Shown here: positions 9,778-17,694 of the stretch, piece by piece
How positions within the stretch are numbered: position 1 is the stretch's first letter
How the letters are laid out: every line of letters begins with the position of its first letter
NCBI RefSeq assembly: GCF_002157225.2
Contig: NZ_CP020038.1
Span: forward strand, 1,573,001-1,637,000
DNA length: 64,000 nt
From: Agarilytica rhodophyticola
Lineage (GTDB): Bacteria > Pseudomonadota > Gammaproteobacteria > Pseudomonadales > Cellvibrionaceae
Reading direction: 5' to 3'
Notes under the pieces: generated by a model
The model's input: the letters and a program-made list of their open reading frames with translations, nothing else
Told to the model about the DNA's origin: nothing
Database searches by the model: none
Made by a program: the position numbers and the translations under genes

Positions 9778-9894
9778 ATGAAAAGATGTATTAAAATTTA
9801 TCCTTATTTTCGAAATACCTTTTCCTTTCTGTCTATTTTTCTGATTTTATTTGTTATCCACAAAAACTTGCAACAGGCACTAGATGAGCAATGA
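9778..9894 (+). CDS. Possible 38-residue single-span membrane peptide
   Basis: A short reading frame starts at the ATG at 9778 with GGAGG at 9762-9766, 11 bases upstream, and stops with TGA at 9892-9894. The peptide has a basic N-terminus (MKRCIKIYPYFRN), one hydrophobic span (FSFLSIFLILFVI) and a polar tail (HKNLQQALDEQ), matching small inner-membrane proteins. It lies 21 bases behind the phosphatase-fold gene and overlaps the 3' end of the convergent uridine kinase gene by 15 bases. The overlap and the lack of known homologues in my memory keep confidence moderate. Confidence 0.4.
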   Translation: MKRCIKIYPYFRNTFSFLSIFLILFVIHKNLQQALDEQ

Positions 9895-10506
9895 TATTAT
9901 TCGATTTTTCACAAGGTCTATTGCCACACGATTTAGTCCACCCTGAGGAATAATCACATCTGCCCATATTTTGCTCGGTTCAACAAATTCGAGGTACATG
10001 GGACGAACGGTTTTTTCATATTGTTCGATAACGGATTCCATTGAGCGGCCGCGTTCTTTAATATCGCGCTGTAAACGTCTTATCAAACAGATATCTAAGG
10101 GCGTATCGATAAAAACGCGGGTATCGAAAAGTGAGCGTAATCCGGCATGGCTAAGTAATAAAATTCCTTCAACCAAAACCACTTTTGATGGCTTTACTTC
10201 CTGAGTTTTTTCCGAGCGTGTGTGGTTGGTGTAATCGTAGATAGGGCTTTGTACCGCCTGCGATGACCCCAACAAACTGAGATGCTCGGCCATTAGGTCG
10301 TGATCAAAAGCATTGGGATGATCGAAATTTGTTTGCGCACGAACGTCCAAGGGGAGATGTGACTGATCTTTATAGTAAGCATCTTCATGGAGCACTGAAA
10401 TGGTATTGCCAGAGGCAGCCGATGTGAGTTCTTGTATGATAGTGTTGGCAAATAAGGTTTTTCCAGATCCTGAGGCACCAGAGATGGCAATAAAAGTTAC
10501 ACTCAC
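9880..10506 (-). CDS. udk: Uridine kinase
   Basis: Phosphorylates uridine and cytidine in pyrimidine salvage. At 208 residues it matches the bacterial family. The Walker A loop is GASGSGKT at residues 10-17. The substrate segment HEDAYYKDQSHLP and FDHPNAFDHDL near residue 62 are diagnostic, as is the lid region RRLQRDIKERGRS. The start is a GTG at 10506, with no stronger alternative nearby. The neighbouring genes are unrelated, so it appears monocistronic. Confidence 0.95.
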   Translation of the reverse strand: MSVTFIAISGASGSGKTLFANTIIQELTSAASGNTISVLHEDAYYKDQSHLPLDVRAQTNFDHPNAFDHDLMAEHLSLLGSSQAVQSPIYDYTNHTRSEKTQEVKPSKVVLVEGILLLSHAGLRSLFDTRVFIDTPLDICLIRRLQRDIKERGRSMESVIEQYEKTVRPMYLEFVEPSKIWADVIIPQGGLNRVAIDLVKNRIISLLI

Positions 10507-10714
10507 GTTAGTCGTCTTATGTTAGATGGATGGGGCGCTTATAATATACGAATGTTGTACTAGGCAAAAGCAACCGTTGCACAGATAGGTTGTCTGTCAT
10601 TAAAGTAATTTAAAACAATAAAGAAGTAACAGCAGATATGCGCCAGTTGCCTGTGAATGTTATGCTGATCAAATATACTAAACAAAATTTTGCGAGTGTT
10701 AATCAAGGTGCCAA

Positions 10715-11764
10715 ATGCCAAATACCTCAGATAAAAGAATGGTAAAAATAGAAAACGTAGTGACGCCCCATGAGGTGATGGAGGAGCATCCTTCGAATTC
10801 GTCTCTAGAAAATTTAGTACTTAGAAGCAGAAGTGCCGCTAGCGATATACTGCACGGCCGGGATAAGCGCTTGCTGGTTGTGGTAGGGCCTTGCTCTATT
10901 CACAATACTGATGCAGCAAAAGAGTACGGTGAAAAATTAAGCGTTGTGCGTGAGCAGCTAAAAGATCGATTAGAAATTGTGATGCGGGTATATTTTGAAA
11001 AGCCTCGCACCACGGTCGGCTGGAAGGGGCTTATTAATGACCCTGATCTGGACGAAAGCTTCAAAATTAATAAAGGTCTTAGTCTTGCGCGCAAGCTGCT
11101 GTTAGATATTAACAACATGGGTGTGCCCGCTGGCTCCGAGTTTTTAGATATTGTCACTGGTCAGTATTACGCCGACCTTATCAGTTGGGGAGCCATTGGT
11201 GCGCGTACTACAGAAAGTCAGGTGCACCGAGAACTAGCTTCTGGCTTGTCATGTCCTGTAGGCTTTAAAAATGGGACAGATGGCAATATAAAAATTGCTA
11301 TTGATGCGATCAAATCTTCCATTAACCCGCATATCTTCCTCTCGCCGACACAGCGAGGCTTCACCGCTATTCACCAAACCAGTGGTAATGATGATGCCCA
11401 TCTTATTTTACGTGGCGGTAAACAGCCTAACTACGATGCCAAGAGTGTCGAAGAATGTGTTGATGCACTGCGTGCGCAAAGTGTGGATACCGGTATTATT
11501 GTTGATTTTAGTCATGCCAACAGTCGTAAACAATTTGCCGAGCAGGTAACTGTGGGTAAAGAGGTGGGACAACAGATCGTCAACGGTCAGGATAAAATTG
11601 CCGGTGTTATGATCGAAAGCCATTTAGTCGAGGGACGGCAAAATGTTGTACCAGGTAAAGAGTTAACCTATGGTCAGAGCATCACCGATGCTTGTTTGGG
11701 CTGGGATCATACGACTGAGCTTTTATCTATGCTGGCTGATGATGTGGACAAGCGTTTTAGCTAG
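10715..11764 (+). CDS. 3-deoxy-7-phosphoheptulonate (DAHP) synthase, class I
   Basis: Condenses phosphoenolpyruvate and erythrose 4-phosphate in the first step of the shikimate pathway. At 349 residues it is a class I (AroF/G/H type) enzyme. Visible family motifs are VVGPCSIHN near residue 51, RVYFEKPRTTVGWKGL near residue 90, GARTTESQVHR near residue 169 with the PEP-binding Arg, VDFSHANSRK near residue 261 with the metal His, and MIESHL near residue 302. Which aromatic amino acid inhibits it cannot be told here, so I give no isozyme symbol. AAGG lies about 8 bases before the ATG. A strong terminator follows at 11784. Confidence 0.96.
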   Translation: MPNTSDKRMVKIENVVTPHEVMEEHPSNSSLENLVLRSRSAASDILHGRDKRLLVVVGPCSIHNTDAAKEYGEKLSVVREQLKDRLEIVMRVYFEKPRTTVGWKGLINDPDLDESFKINKGLSLARKLLLDINNMGVPAGSEFLDIVTGQYYADLISWGAIGARTTESQVHRELASGLSCPVGFKNGTDGNIKIAIDAIKSSINPHIFLSPTQRGFTAIHQTSGNDDAHLILRGGKQPNYDAKSVEECVDALRAQSVDTGIIVDFSHANSRKQFAEQVTVGKEVGQQIVNGQDKIAGVMIESHLVEGRQNVVPGKELTYGQSITDACLGWDHTTELLSMLADDVDKRFS

Positions 11765-11783
11765 TGAGCTTTTTAGGCTGCAG

Positions 11784-11810
11784 AAAAGCGCCTGATCGGG
11801 CGCTTTTTTT
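11784..11810 (+). terminator. Rho-independent terminator of the DAHP synthase gene
   Basis: Stem AAAAGCGCC (11784-11792) with GGCGCTTTT (11799-11807), a 6-base loop, then a continuous T-run. Confidence 0.93.
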
Positions 11811-11822
11811 ATAGCTGATTGA

Positions 11823-11857
11823 CTATCAAATAGCTTTCTACTTAAGCTTTTTGATAG
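11823..11857 (-). terminator. Stem-loop over the 3' end of the TetR gene
   Basis: Arms CTATCAAATAGCTT (11823-11836) and AAGCTTTTTGATAG (11844-11857), one mismatch in 14, loop of 7. It overlaps the last codons of the leftward regulator gene and backs onto the terminator at 11784, so the convergent genes are each closed off. Confidence 0.55.
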
Positions 11858-12453
11858 TAGGACAAAAACATTGCCACTGTGGAGTCGATAATCGTGCGTG
11901 ATTGCTCTTGTTTAGGAAAACTACCATAGCCAATGACTTGAGGCCAAAAAGCGCAAGCTTTTATGGCGCTTAGAAATTGAGTAGAGGCAAATTCCACATC
12001 TTCCATCTGTAAGCGACCATCACTCTGGGCTTCTTTTAACCACCTTTTCAGCCCTGTTTCTGTTTGAGCAATTTGGTCTAATGCCTTTTCAGCCAGCTCA
12101 GGGCTGTGAAGACATTCGGCTAAGATTAAGCGCGATAGACTAATAAAAGATTTGGATTGCAAAAGCTTCATTTCTTTTTCAGCCATGGTCGTTAGTTGCA
12201 GGTCTAAGGGTTGATCACTGCGGTACTCATAGTTAGTTGCTTCAATTCCCTGATCACGCATCATAATGATAATTTCTCGAAACAGAGAATCCTTGCTTGG
12301 GAAATGGTTGTAAACCGTTCGCTTTGATACATTTGCTACTTTAGCAACCTGATCCATACTGGTCTTTTGGAAGCCACGCTTATCAAACTCTGCTATGGCT
12401 GCAGCCAAAATATCCTCTCTTTTCTGATCACTTAAGGTACGTTTTTCTGTCAT
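11842..12453 (-). CDS. TetR/AcrR-family transcriptional regulator
   Basis: A 203-residue repressor-type protein. The helix-turn-helix is at residues ~12-55, with MDQVAKVANVSKRTVYNHFPSKDSLF, the standard TetR DNA-binding unit. The rest is the helical ligand-binding and dimer domain resembling the AefR-like C-terminal group (AEKALDQIAQTETGLKRWL). I use the ATG at 12453 (MTEKRTLSDQ). The frame stays open to 12636, but that extension would cover the operator and the start of the divergent gene and has no family similarity. The divergent MBL-fold and SDR genes are the likely targets, given the palindrome at 12531-12555. Confidence 0.92.
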   Translation of the reverse strand: MTEKRTLSDQKREDILAAAIAEFDKRGFQKTSMDQVAKVANVSKRTVYNHFPSKDSLFREIIIMMRDQGIEATNYEYRSDQPLDLQLTTMAEKEMKLLQSKSFISLSRLILAECLHSPELAEKALDQIAQTETGLKRWLKEAQSDGRLQMEDVEFASTQFLSAIKACAFWPQVIGYGSFPKQEQSRTIIDSTVAMFLSYYQKA

Positions 12454-12530
12454 ATATCTACTCAAATAAAGCTCGGTACAGGTTTTTTTTAAATATTTTA
12501 CACTCAGCAGTTTACTTTTTCCAATAAAAA

Positions 12531-12555
12531 TGTAAACTGCACAGTGTAGTTTACA
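12531..12555. promoter_or_regulatory. Probable TetR operator, 25-bp palindrome
   Basis: Half-sites TGTAAACT (12531-12538) and AGTTTACA (12548-12555) frame a further symmetric centre (CAC-x-GTG), so 22 of 25 positions obey dyad symmetry. Extra half-site-like copies (CAGTTTACT at 12509, TTTTACACT at 12496) lie closer to the regulator. The site falls between the TetR gene and the start of the MBL-fold gene, the classical position for autoregulation plus control of the divergent operon. Confidence 0.8.
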
Positions 12556-12592
12556 TGAGTCGATGTATAGGCGGCTTTTAGAGGTAATGTAT

Positions 12593-13831
12593 ATGACGCA
12601 CAACATTAATGTTCGCTCTGGTGTCAGGTTCGGCACCTATTACTTTATATGTCTTTTGTGGGGAGCGTTGGCCACGCCCCTGCATGCTGCTGAAACTCAG
12701 TTAATTCATGCAGAACCCGTTAATGCTGAACAAAAGGCCGTTGAATGGCCATACCGTAGCCACCGCGATAGCGAGGGTTATGTTAATTCAAACCCTGAGA
12801 TTGGACCCGATATGTCAACCCTTGGTAATACCTTAAAACGTTATATTTTTGATAAACGCATAGATCCAGTACCAGAAAAAATGGCATTGGCTCAAGTGGA
12901 TCACAGAGACTTACAAAATGAAAAAGAGGATGCCTTTGTTCATCGCCTAGGCCATTCAAGTGTTTTGCTTAAGCTCGATGGTGGCTTGTGGTTGACGGAT
13001 CCCGTTTTTTCAAAACGGGCCTCTCCTGTTCAGTGGTTTGGCCCAAAACGTTTCCACCCGGTTCCACTGGAGGTCGATGCACTTCCCGATATTGAGGGGG
13101 TGATTATTTCTCATGATCATTATGATCATCTAGATAAAGCTACCATAAAACGCATTCACACCAAGGTTAAACATTTTATCGTACCTTTAGGAGTAGATAA
13201 GCACCTTATTGAATGGGGAGTACCTGGGCAAAAAATTCATGCTTTAGATTGGTGGCAAACCATCGATATTAAAAATGTGAGCCTGACAGCTACTCCAGCC
13301 CAACACTTTTCGGGGCGAGGTTTATTTGATCGCAACCACACCCTTTGGGCTTCTTGGGTAATTAAAACCGATAAACACAGTGTTTTCTTCAGTGGTGACG
13401 GTGGCTACTTCGACGGCTTTAAATTAATTGGCGAGCGCTTTGGGCCTTTTGATCTTACCTTAATGGAAACCGGCGCTTATGATCGCAACTGGGCTGATAT
13501 TCATATGCTGCCCGAGCAAAGTGTGCAAGCCCATATTGACTTGCAAGGTAAGGTGTTGATGCCAATTCATAACAGTACCTTCGACTTGGCTCTACATCCT
13601 TGGTACGAACCTCTAGAACGCTTAGCCGCTTCTGCTGAGAAAAATGGTGTTGAAATTGCCACGCCTATCATCGGTGAAAAAGTATTTCTTGATAGTCCAA
13701 GAAACAATATTGCTTGGTGGCGCAATAGGCAATCAGATAATCGTAGCAGCCAAATTAATAGCAGCCATGTTAATAAAGTAACAAATAATAAACTAAATGT
13801 TTTTGATCAATCCTTGACTTTAAATAAATGA
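12593..13831 (+). CDS. Exported metallo-beta-lactamase-fold hydrolase (NAPE-PLD/RomA-like)
   Basis: A 412-residue protein with a signal peptide (ICLLWGALATPLHA) followed by an MBL-fold domain similar to the NAPE-PLD/UlaG-like branch: LGHSSVLLKLDGGLWLTDP near residue 120, the metal motif SHDHYDHLD (HxHxDH), a later His in TPAQHFSGRG, FFSGDGGYF (metal Asp) and MPIHNSTFDL (terminal metal His). It should be a zinc hydrolase outside the cytoplasm; in this branch some act on phospholipid phosphodiesters, but the substrate here is not shown. I chose the ATG at 12593, eight bases after GAGG (12581). Two earlier in-frame starts (12563, 12587) are badly spaced. Ten bases separate it from the SDR gene. 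Confidence 0.87.
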   Translation: MTHNINVRSGVRFGTYYFICLLWGALATPLHAAETQLIHAEPVNAEQKAVEWPYRSHRDSEGYVNSNPEIGPDMSTLGNTLKRYIFDKRIDPVPEKMALAQVDHRDLQNEKEDAFVHRLGHSSVLLKLDGGLWLTDPVFSKRASPVQWFGPKRFHPVPLEVDALPDIEGVIISHDHYDHLDKATIKRIHTKVKHFIVPLGVDKHLIEWGVPGQKIHALDWWQTIDIKNVSLTATPAQHFSGRGLFDRNHTLWASWVIKTDKHSVFFSGDGGYFDGFKLIGERFGPFDLTLMETGAYDRNWADIHMLPEQSVQAHIDLQGKVLMPIHNSTFDLALHPWYEPLERLAASAEKNGVEIATPIIGEKVFLDSPRNNIAWWRNRQSDNRSSQINSSHVNKVTNNKLNVFDQSLTLNK

Positions 13832-13841
13832 GGAAAGCACA

Positions 13842-14699
13842 GTGAGTAAAGTTGTCTTAATTACCGGTACTTCTACTGGAGTCGGTTTATCGTTAGCAGT
13901 AAAAATGGCTGAACAAGGCTTCAAAGTTTTTGCTACCATGAGAAATTTAGCTAAAGCTGAAAAATTAAAACAGCAAATCATAGATAAAAATTTATCTATA
14001 GAAATATTGCCTCTCGATGTTCAGGATACTCAAAGTATCCATGACTGTGTTGAAAAGATTATTAGCTCAGTAAATAGGATTGATATTTTAATTAATAACG
14101 CTGGCGCGGGTTTTATTAAAACCACCGAACATGCGAACGAAGAAGAAATTAACTGGGTGACTGATGTTAACTACATGGGGGTTGTCCGCTGTACTAAAGC
14201 GGTATTGCCTCATATGCGCGAAGCAGGCAGTGGTCATATTATTAATGTGACATCCGTTGGCGGTTTGGTTGGGCAGCCTTTTAATGAATTTTATTGTGCT
14301 GCAAAATTTGCAGTGGAAGGCTATACCGAATCTCTAGCCACTTATATCCAGCCCACGTTTGGTATCCATTTCTCATTAGTGGAGCCGGGTGGCATTAGTT
14401 CTGAATTTGCCAACTCAGTACTCCAACAAATTGAAAGCACCGGCGGTATGAAAGAGGATGACTACCTACCTGTTTTACAAAAATATATAAGCAATGCTCA
14501 AAGCCGAGCGGCGAGTGATGAGGGTATCTACCAGAGTTCAGAGCAAGTGGCCGATGTTATTATCTCTGTCGCCAAAAATCCGCAACCCCCGATACGTACG
14601 AGAACTTCTGACTGGGCCGAAAGTTTTACGCAGTTAAAAACCCAAGCAGATCCAACAGGTATTGAGCAACAAAAACGTGTTGCACAGAGCATTCTCTAG
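13842..14699 (+). CDS. Short-chain dehydrogenase/reductase
   Basis: A 285-residue classical SDR. The nucleotide-binding TGTSTGVGLSLA motif is at residues 9-20, NNAG in INNAGAG near 83, the catalytic Ser in NVTSVGG near 136, and the YxxxK pair in YCAAKFA near 150. The substrate is unknown. It starts with GTG at 13842 behind GAGGAAAG and lies 10 bases after the MBL-fold gene, so the two share a transcript probably controlled by the divergent TetR protein. Together they may modify or detoxify a lipid or hydrophobic compound, which is inference from the regulator type. Confidence 0.92.
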   Translation: MSKVVLITGTSTGVGLSLAVKMAEQGFKVFATMRNLAKAEKLKQQIIDKNLSIEILPLDVQDTQSIHDCVEKIISSVNRIDILINNAGAGFIKTTEHANEEEINWVTDVNYMGVVRCTKAVLPHMREAGSGHIINVTSVGGLVGQPFNEFYCAAKFAVEGYTESLATYIQPTFGIHFSLVEPGGISSEFANSVLQQIESTGGMKEDDYLPVLQKYISNAQSRAASDEGIYQSSEQVADVIISVAKNPQPPIRTRTSDWAESFTQLKTQADPTGIEQQKRVAQSIL

Positions 14700-14899
14700 T
14701 CATACCTAGAACCTTCTGACACTAGTTGAAAATACTCTGTGGAAGTTGTCATTCAAGTAGTGTCTACACGTTCTTTTATAAAGAGAACTACGCCATATAA
14801 AAGCAAAGCGAACCTAAAAAATCATATTGGCACTAAGTAGTAGCATAGTAGACAAAATGTGTAGAGCTAATGAAAATCGATATCTTGGGGCACTAAATA

Positions 14900-17497
14900 A
14901 TGGGTATGTTTGCGAAAGTAGGTTTTAACCGAGCGAGACGAGCTCAGGCGAACGACTCTGCCAGAGAGGCTCAATCCAAGCCCCAATATCGCGGAGCCAC
15001 TCCCAGAAATCCTGCGTTGGCCGTATTTAAAAATATTGGCAGTATGCTTACCGGCAGACAAAGAGCTGGCGATAAATCCGCTAACACCGGTGTTATTCAA
15101 CAAAGACCTGTGGCTACGCCACGGAGTCAAGCGTCTGTTTCTGCACCTCAAGCAAAAGCTCAATACCAATCCTCCGCAGCTGCAGCAAAACCTCAATCTC
15201 AAACACCTACAAGGTTGAATTCTGATACGGTAAATCAACCACCGGCAAATGAAGCCGAAGTGAGAATACGCCAATCAAGTAGTAAAGACTCAGGTAAAAC
15301 GCAAAACGCCGCCTCAAAAACTCCCGCGCAGCCTTCTAAAGTGAAGTCTAACTCGGTAAATGGGGCATTTCACAGGAAAATCGGTTTTGTTATTAGCACT
15401 GAGTCTAATAAAGCTAGAGTTGCGGATTCTGTGGCCGATAGCCTACTGAGAGGAGCTGACACTCACAGAAATCGAGAATACAATTCCGCCAAGCAAAGAG
15501 CATTTGAGAGTTTCAGAAAAGAGGGGCTATCAATGATGGCCGCTTCCGAGAAAGCTAAAGCACCGGCCCGAGATGTGGCAAATAAAGCAAAACAACTGTA
15601 TTTAGTGAACGCGCAAATTGCAGTTAACCAAATGCACGAAAAAGGACAGCTTACCAACAAGCAAAAGAGTGATATTAATAGCAAGATCGACATGCATAAA
15701 AATGTAGATAGTGCTTTTGCACAAGCTATTAAGTCTGATGGAGGCAAAAGAACAATTTCGATCAAAGGTGTTGCTCAAGATTTACATAACATATATGAGA
15801 ATACTCCCCCCAAGCTGCACCAAGAGCTGGGTAAGGAAATTGATAAGATGTTGGGTAAACAGAAGTTTAGTAAATTTAAAGGTGATATTAAAAGAGAGCT
15901 AGTCGCCGCAAGGAACGCCGCTAAAGCAAAGGCGGCTGTATCACAGAAGCCTGTGTCAGAACCCTCAGCGAAGACGGTTAAACAAGAGCCATTAGCTAAG
16001 CAAGCGCCATCAACCGAGCCGTCGGCACAAAAAACAGTTGAACAACAACCCGCTGCTAAAGCACGGGAGCCAATCGCTAAAACTGCTGAGCCAAAATCTG
16101 CTACGAAAGCACAAGAGTCTGTTGCTAAACCAGCTGATCTTCCCGCTGCGAAGCCGGCTAAACAAACAGCTCTGAATGAAAGTACTAGCAATGTCCTGGG
16201 TACTAAGCGTGGAGCGGACGCAGTGCTTGAAGAGCCTGCTAGTAAAGTGCCGAGGTTCAGTGAAGTTACTAGTAATATATTAGGTACTAAGCGTGGAGCG
16301 GACACAATGCTTGAGGAGCCTGCTAGCAAAGTGGCGAAATCCAGTGAAGGTGCCAATATATCAGGGACTAAACGTCGGGCGGACACGATCCTTGAAGAGC
16401 CGGCTAGTAAGGCCGCTAAGTTTGATAGGGACTATAGTACTCCAAATATGTCTCCTGAAGAGATGAAAGCACTGGACGATGAGCTTGAACGCTTTGCTGA
16501 CGAGCAATTAGATGGATTTGAATATCTAGGGTATAGGTATATAGGCAAAGAGACTCAAGAGATGCTAGAGGCTAATGGTCTAGACATAACGGCTCTTGAT
16601 GACGCTATAAAAACAGTAGATGACGAACAAGATATTCCCCTTTTCGATGATAATGAAGTTAAACAATTAAAGGCTGGTAAATCCATAAATGATATTGTGC
16701 TCGACTCATTGATAGAGGAAGAGAAAATACAGGAGCGCAATGAAACACCTGCTAATAATCCAGGTGCATTGAGCAAAGCCAAATCAAATACGTCGGCGGT
16801 TACAAATGATGATAGTGATAAGCCTACTCAGCAAACTCCCGCTCATCGACAACAGCAGCCTACAGTGCCGGCCAATATCGCAGGTGCTATGGAGAGAATG
16901 AAGTCTAGCTTCTCGTCGGTCACACACAGTAGTAATGATAAACAGGCTCAACACGCTGCTACTAGTAATCAAGGAATGAATACAACATCACCCAATAGCA
17001 GAGCGGAAGTTCCAGGTGATAATGTTAGCGTGAATGCAGAACAAGCCTCACCACGTATAACACCAAATGTAGCGTTTGATACTCAAAGCTCGAATGATAA
17101 TAGTGAAAACTGGGATTTGGCATCGCGATATAGTGCATCTGCAGAAGAGACTAGTTCAGAACTGTCGGCGCTGTTTAATGAGCTTGAGCAAGACAAAGCT
17201 GCTGCTGAAGCCTCAGCTAAGGCGTTTGCAAAAATGACTCCTGAAGAGCAAAACCGAGTGTTGGAAGAGGAGTTGGCTTTGGATGAAGCAGGAAAAGACG
17301 CTATGTTGGAAAGGGCCAAGCAAGCGGCGATTGCCCATGATCCCGAAGCAGCAGCTATTTATGAAGATGCTGACAAAGCCATGGCCAATGTACAGAAGGT
17401 TAACGATATGTTCGCTGCTTATGCGAATAACGCATACACCCTATCAGATGATGAATTATTGGCAGAGCTTGAAGAAGAGCTGAAGAAAGAGAAATAA
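14900..17497 (+). CDS. Giant low-complexity protein with NLS-like repeats, function unknown
   Basis: I do not recognise this 865-residue protein. It has no signal peptide or membrane span. Residues 1-150 are disordered and rich in Ala, Gln, Ser and Arg. Residues ~155-335 look helical and folded. A Lys/Pro/Ala-rich linker follows. Three tandem 27-28-residue repeats occupy 429-511 (TKRGADxxLEEPASKVxK pattern). Then comes a strongly acidic helical part (FADEQLDGFEYLG; IPLFDDNEV), two degenerate repeats (PGALSKAKSNTSAVT and AGAMERMKSSFSSVT), and an acidic coiled C-terminus ending LAELEEELKKEK. The basic pairs spaced 11 residues before K-x-x-K resemble bipartite nuclear localisation signals, so a secreted effector is possible but unproven. 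GGGG lies 10 bases before the start. It is transcribed alone. Confidence 0.8.
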   Translation: MGMFAKVGFNRARRAQANDSAREAQSKPQYRGATPRNPALAVFKNIGSMLTGRQRAGDKSANTGVIQQRPVATPRSQASVSAPQAKAQYQSSAAAAKPQSQTPTRLNSDTVNQPPANEAEVRIRQSSSKDSGKTQNAASKTPAQPSKVKSNSVNGAFHRKIGFVISTESNKARVADSVADSLLRGADTHRNREYNSAKQRAFESFRKEGLSMMAASEKAKAPARDVANKAKQLYLVNAQIAVNQMHEKGQLTNKQKSDINSKIDMHKNVDSAFAQAIKSDGGKRTISIKGVAQDLHNIYENTPPKLHQELGKEIDKMLGKQKFSKFKGDIKRELVAARNAAKAKAAVSQKPVSEPSAKTVKQEPLAKQAPSTEPSAQKTVEQQPAAKAREPIAKTAEPKSATKAQESVAKPADLPAAKPAKQTALNESTSNVLGTKRGADAVLEEPASKVPRFSEVTSNILGTKRGADTMLEEPASKVAKSSEGANISGTKRRADTILEEPASKAAKFDRDYSTPNMSPEEMKALDDELERFADEQLDGFEYLGYRYIGKETQEMLEANGLDITALDDAIKTVDDEQDIPLFDDNEVKQLKAGKSINDIVLDSLIEEEKIQERNETPANNPGALSKAKSNTSAVTNDDSDKPTQQTPAHRQQQPTVPANIAGAMERMKSSFSSVTHSSNDKQAQHAATSNQGMNTTSPNSRAEVPGDNVSVNAEQASPRITPNVAFDTQSSNDNSENWDLASRYSASAEETSSELSALFNELEQDKAAAEASAKAFAKMTPEEQNRVLEEELALDEAGKDAMLERAKQAAIAHDPEAAAIYEDADKAMANVQKVNDMFAAYANNAYTLSDDELLAELEEELKKEK
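16184..16432 (+). repeat. Three in-frame 81-84-bp coding repeats
   Basis: Units at 16184-16267, 16268-16351 and 16352-16432 encode residues 429-456, 457-484 and 485-511 of the large protein. Each holds GTKR(G/R)AD, then LEEPASK, then a second basic residue. The DNA copies differ at many third positions, so the duplication is not recent. Confidence 0.85.
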
Positions 17498-17582
17498 TAA
17501 AAAGCAGCTACTTAAGCCAAGAAATTTAAGTATTTAAAGATCGTTAAGCCTCTTACATAAATGCGTTTTAAGAGATGAACCC

Positions 17583-17616
17583 AGCGTAGCTTACTTTAAA
17601 ATAAGCAGGCTACGCT
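17583..17616. terminator. Stem-loop between convergent genes
   Basis: Perfect 8-bp arms AGCGTAGC (17583-17590) and GCTACGCT (17609-17616) with further pairing inside the loop (TTACTT against ATAAG). On the minus strand it is preceded by AAC and flanked by T-rich sequence. It likely ends the 14900 gene, the ptsG-like gene, or both. Confidence 0.5.
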
Positions 17617-17622
17617 AAAAGT

Positions 17623-17673
17623 TGTTTCATAACTGCTTTGCTTGCCAATACGGTGTTCTAGAGTTATGAAACA
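17623..17673. repeat. Second copy of the TTTCATAAC inverted repeat
   Basis: Arms TGTTTCATAACT (17623-17634) and AGTTATGAAACA (17662-17673), perfect over 12 bp, loop 27. Right-hand flank GCTTCTA matches GCTGCTA after the copy at 3631-3687. Both copies lie at the 3' ends of genes. Confidence 0.65.
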
Positions 17674-17694
17674 GCTTCTAAAGGTACTCAGATG

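Noticed and set aside
12454-12636. N-terminal extension of the TetR gene to 12636
   Set aside because: The added residues cover the operator and the divergent gene's start and show no TetR similarity.
11842-13831. MBL-fold protein as a beta-lactamase
   Set aside because: The LGHSSVLL start and the motif layout match the NAPE-PLD/RomA branch rather than class B beta-lactamases.
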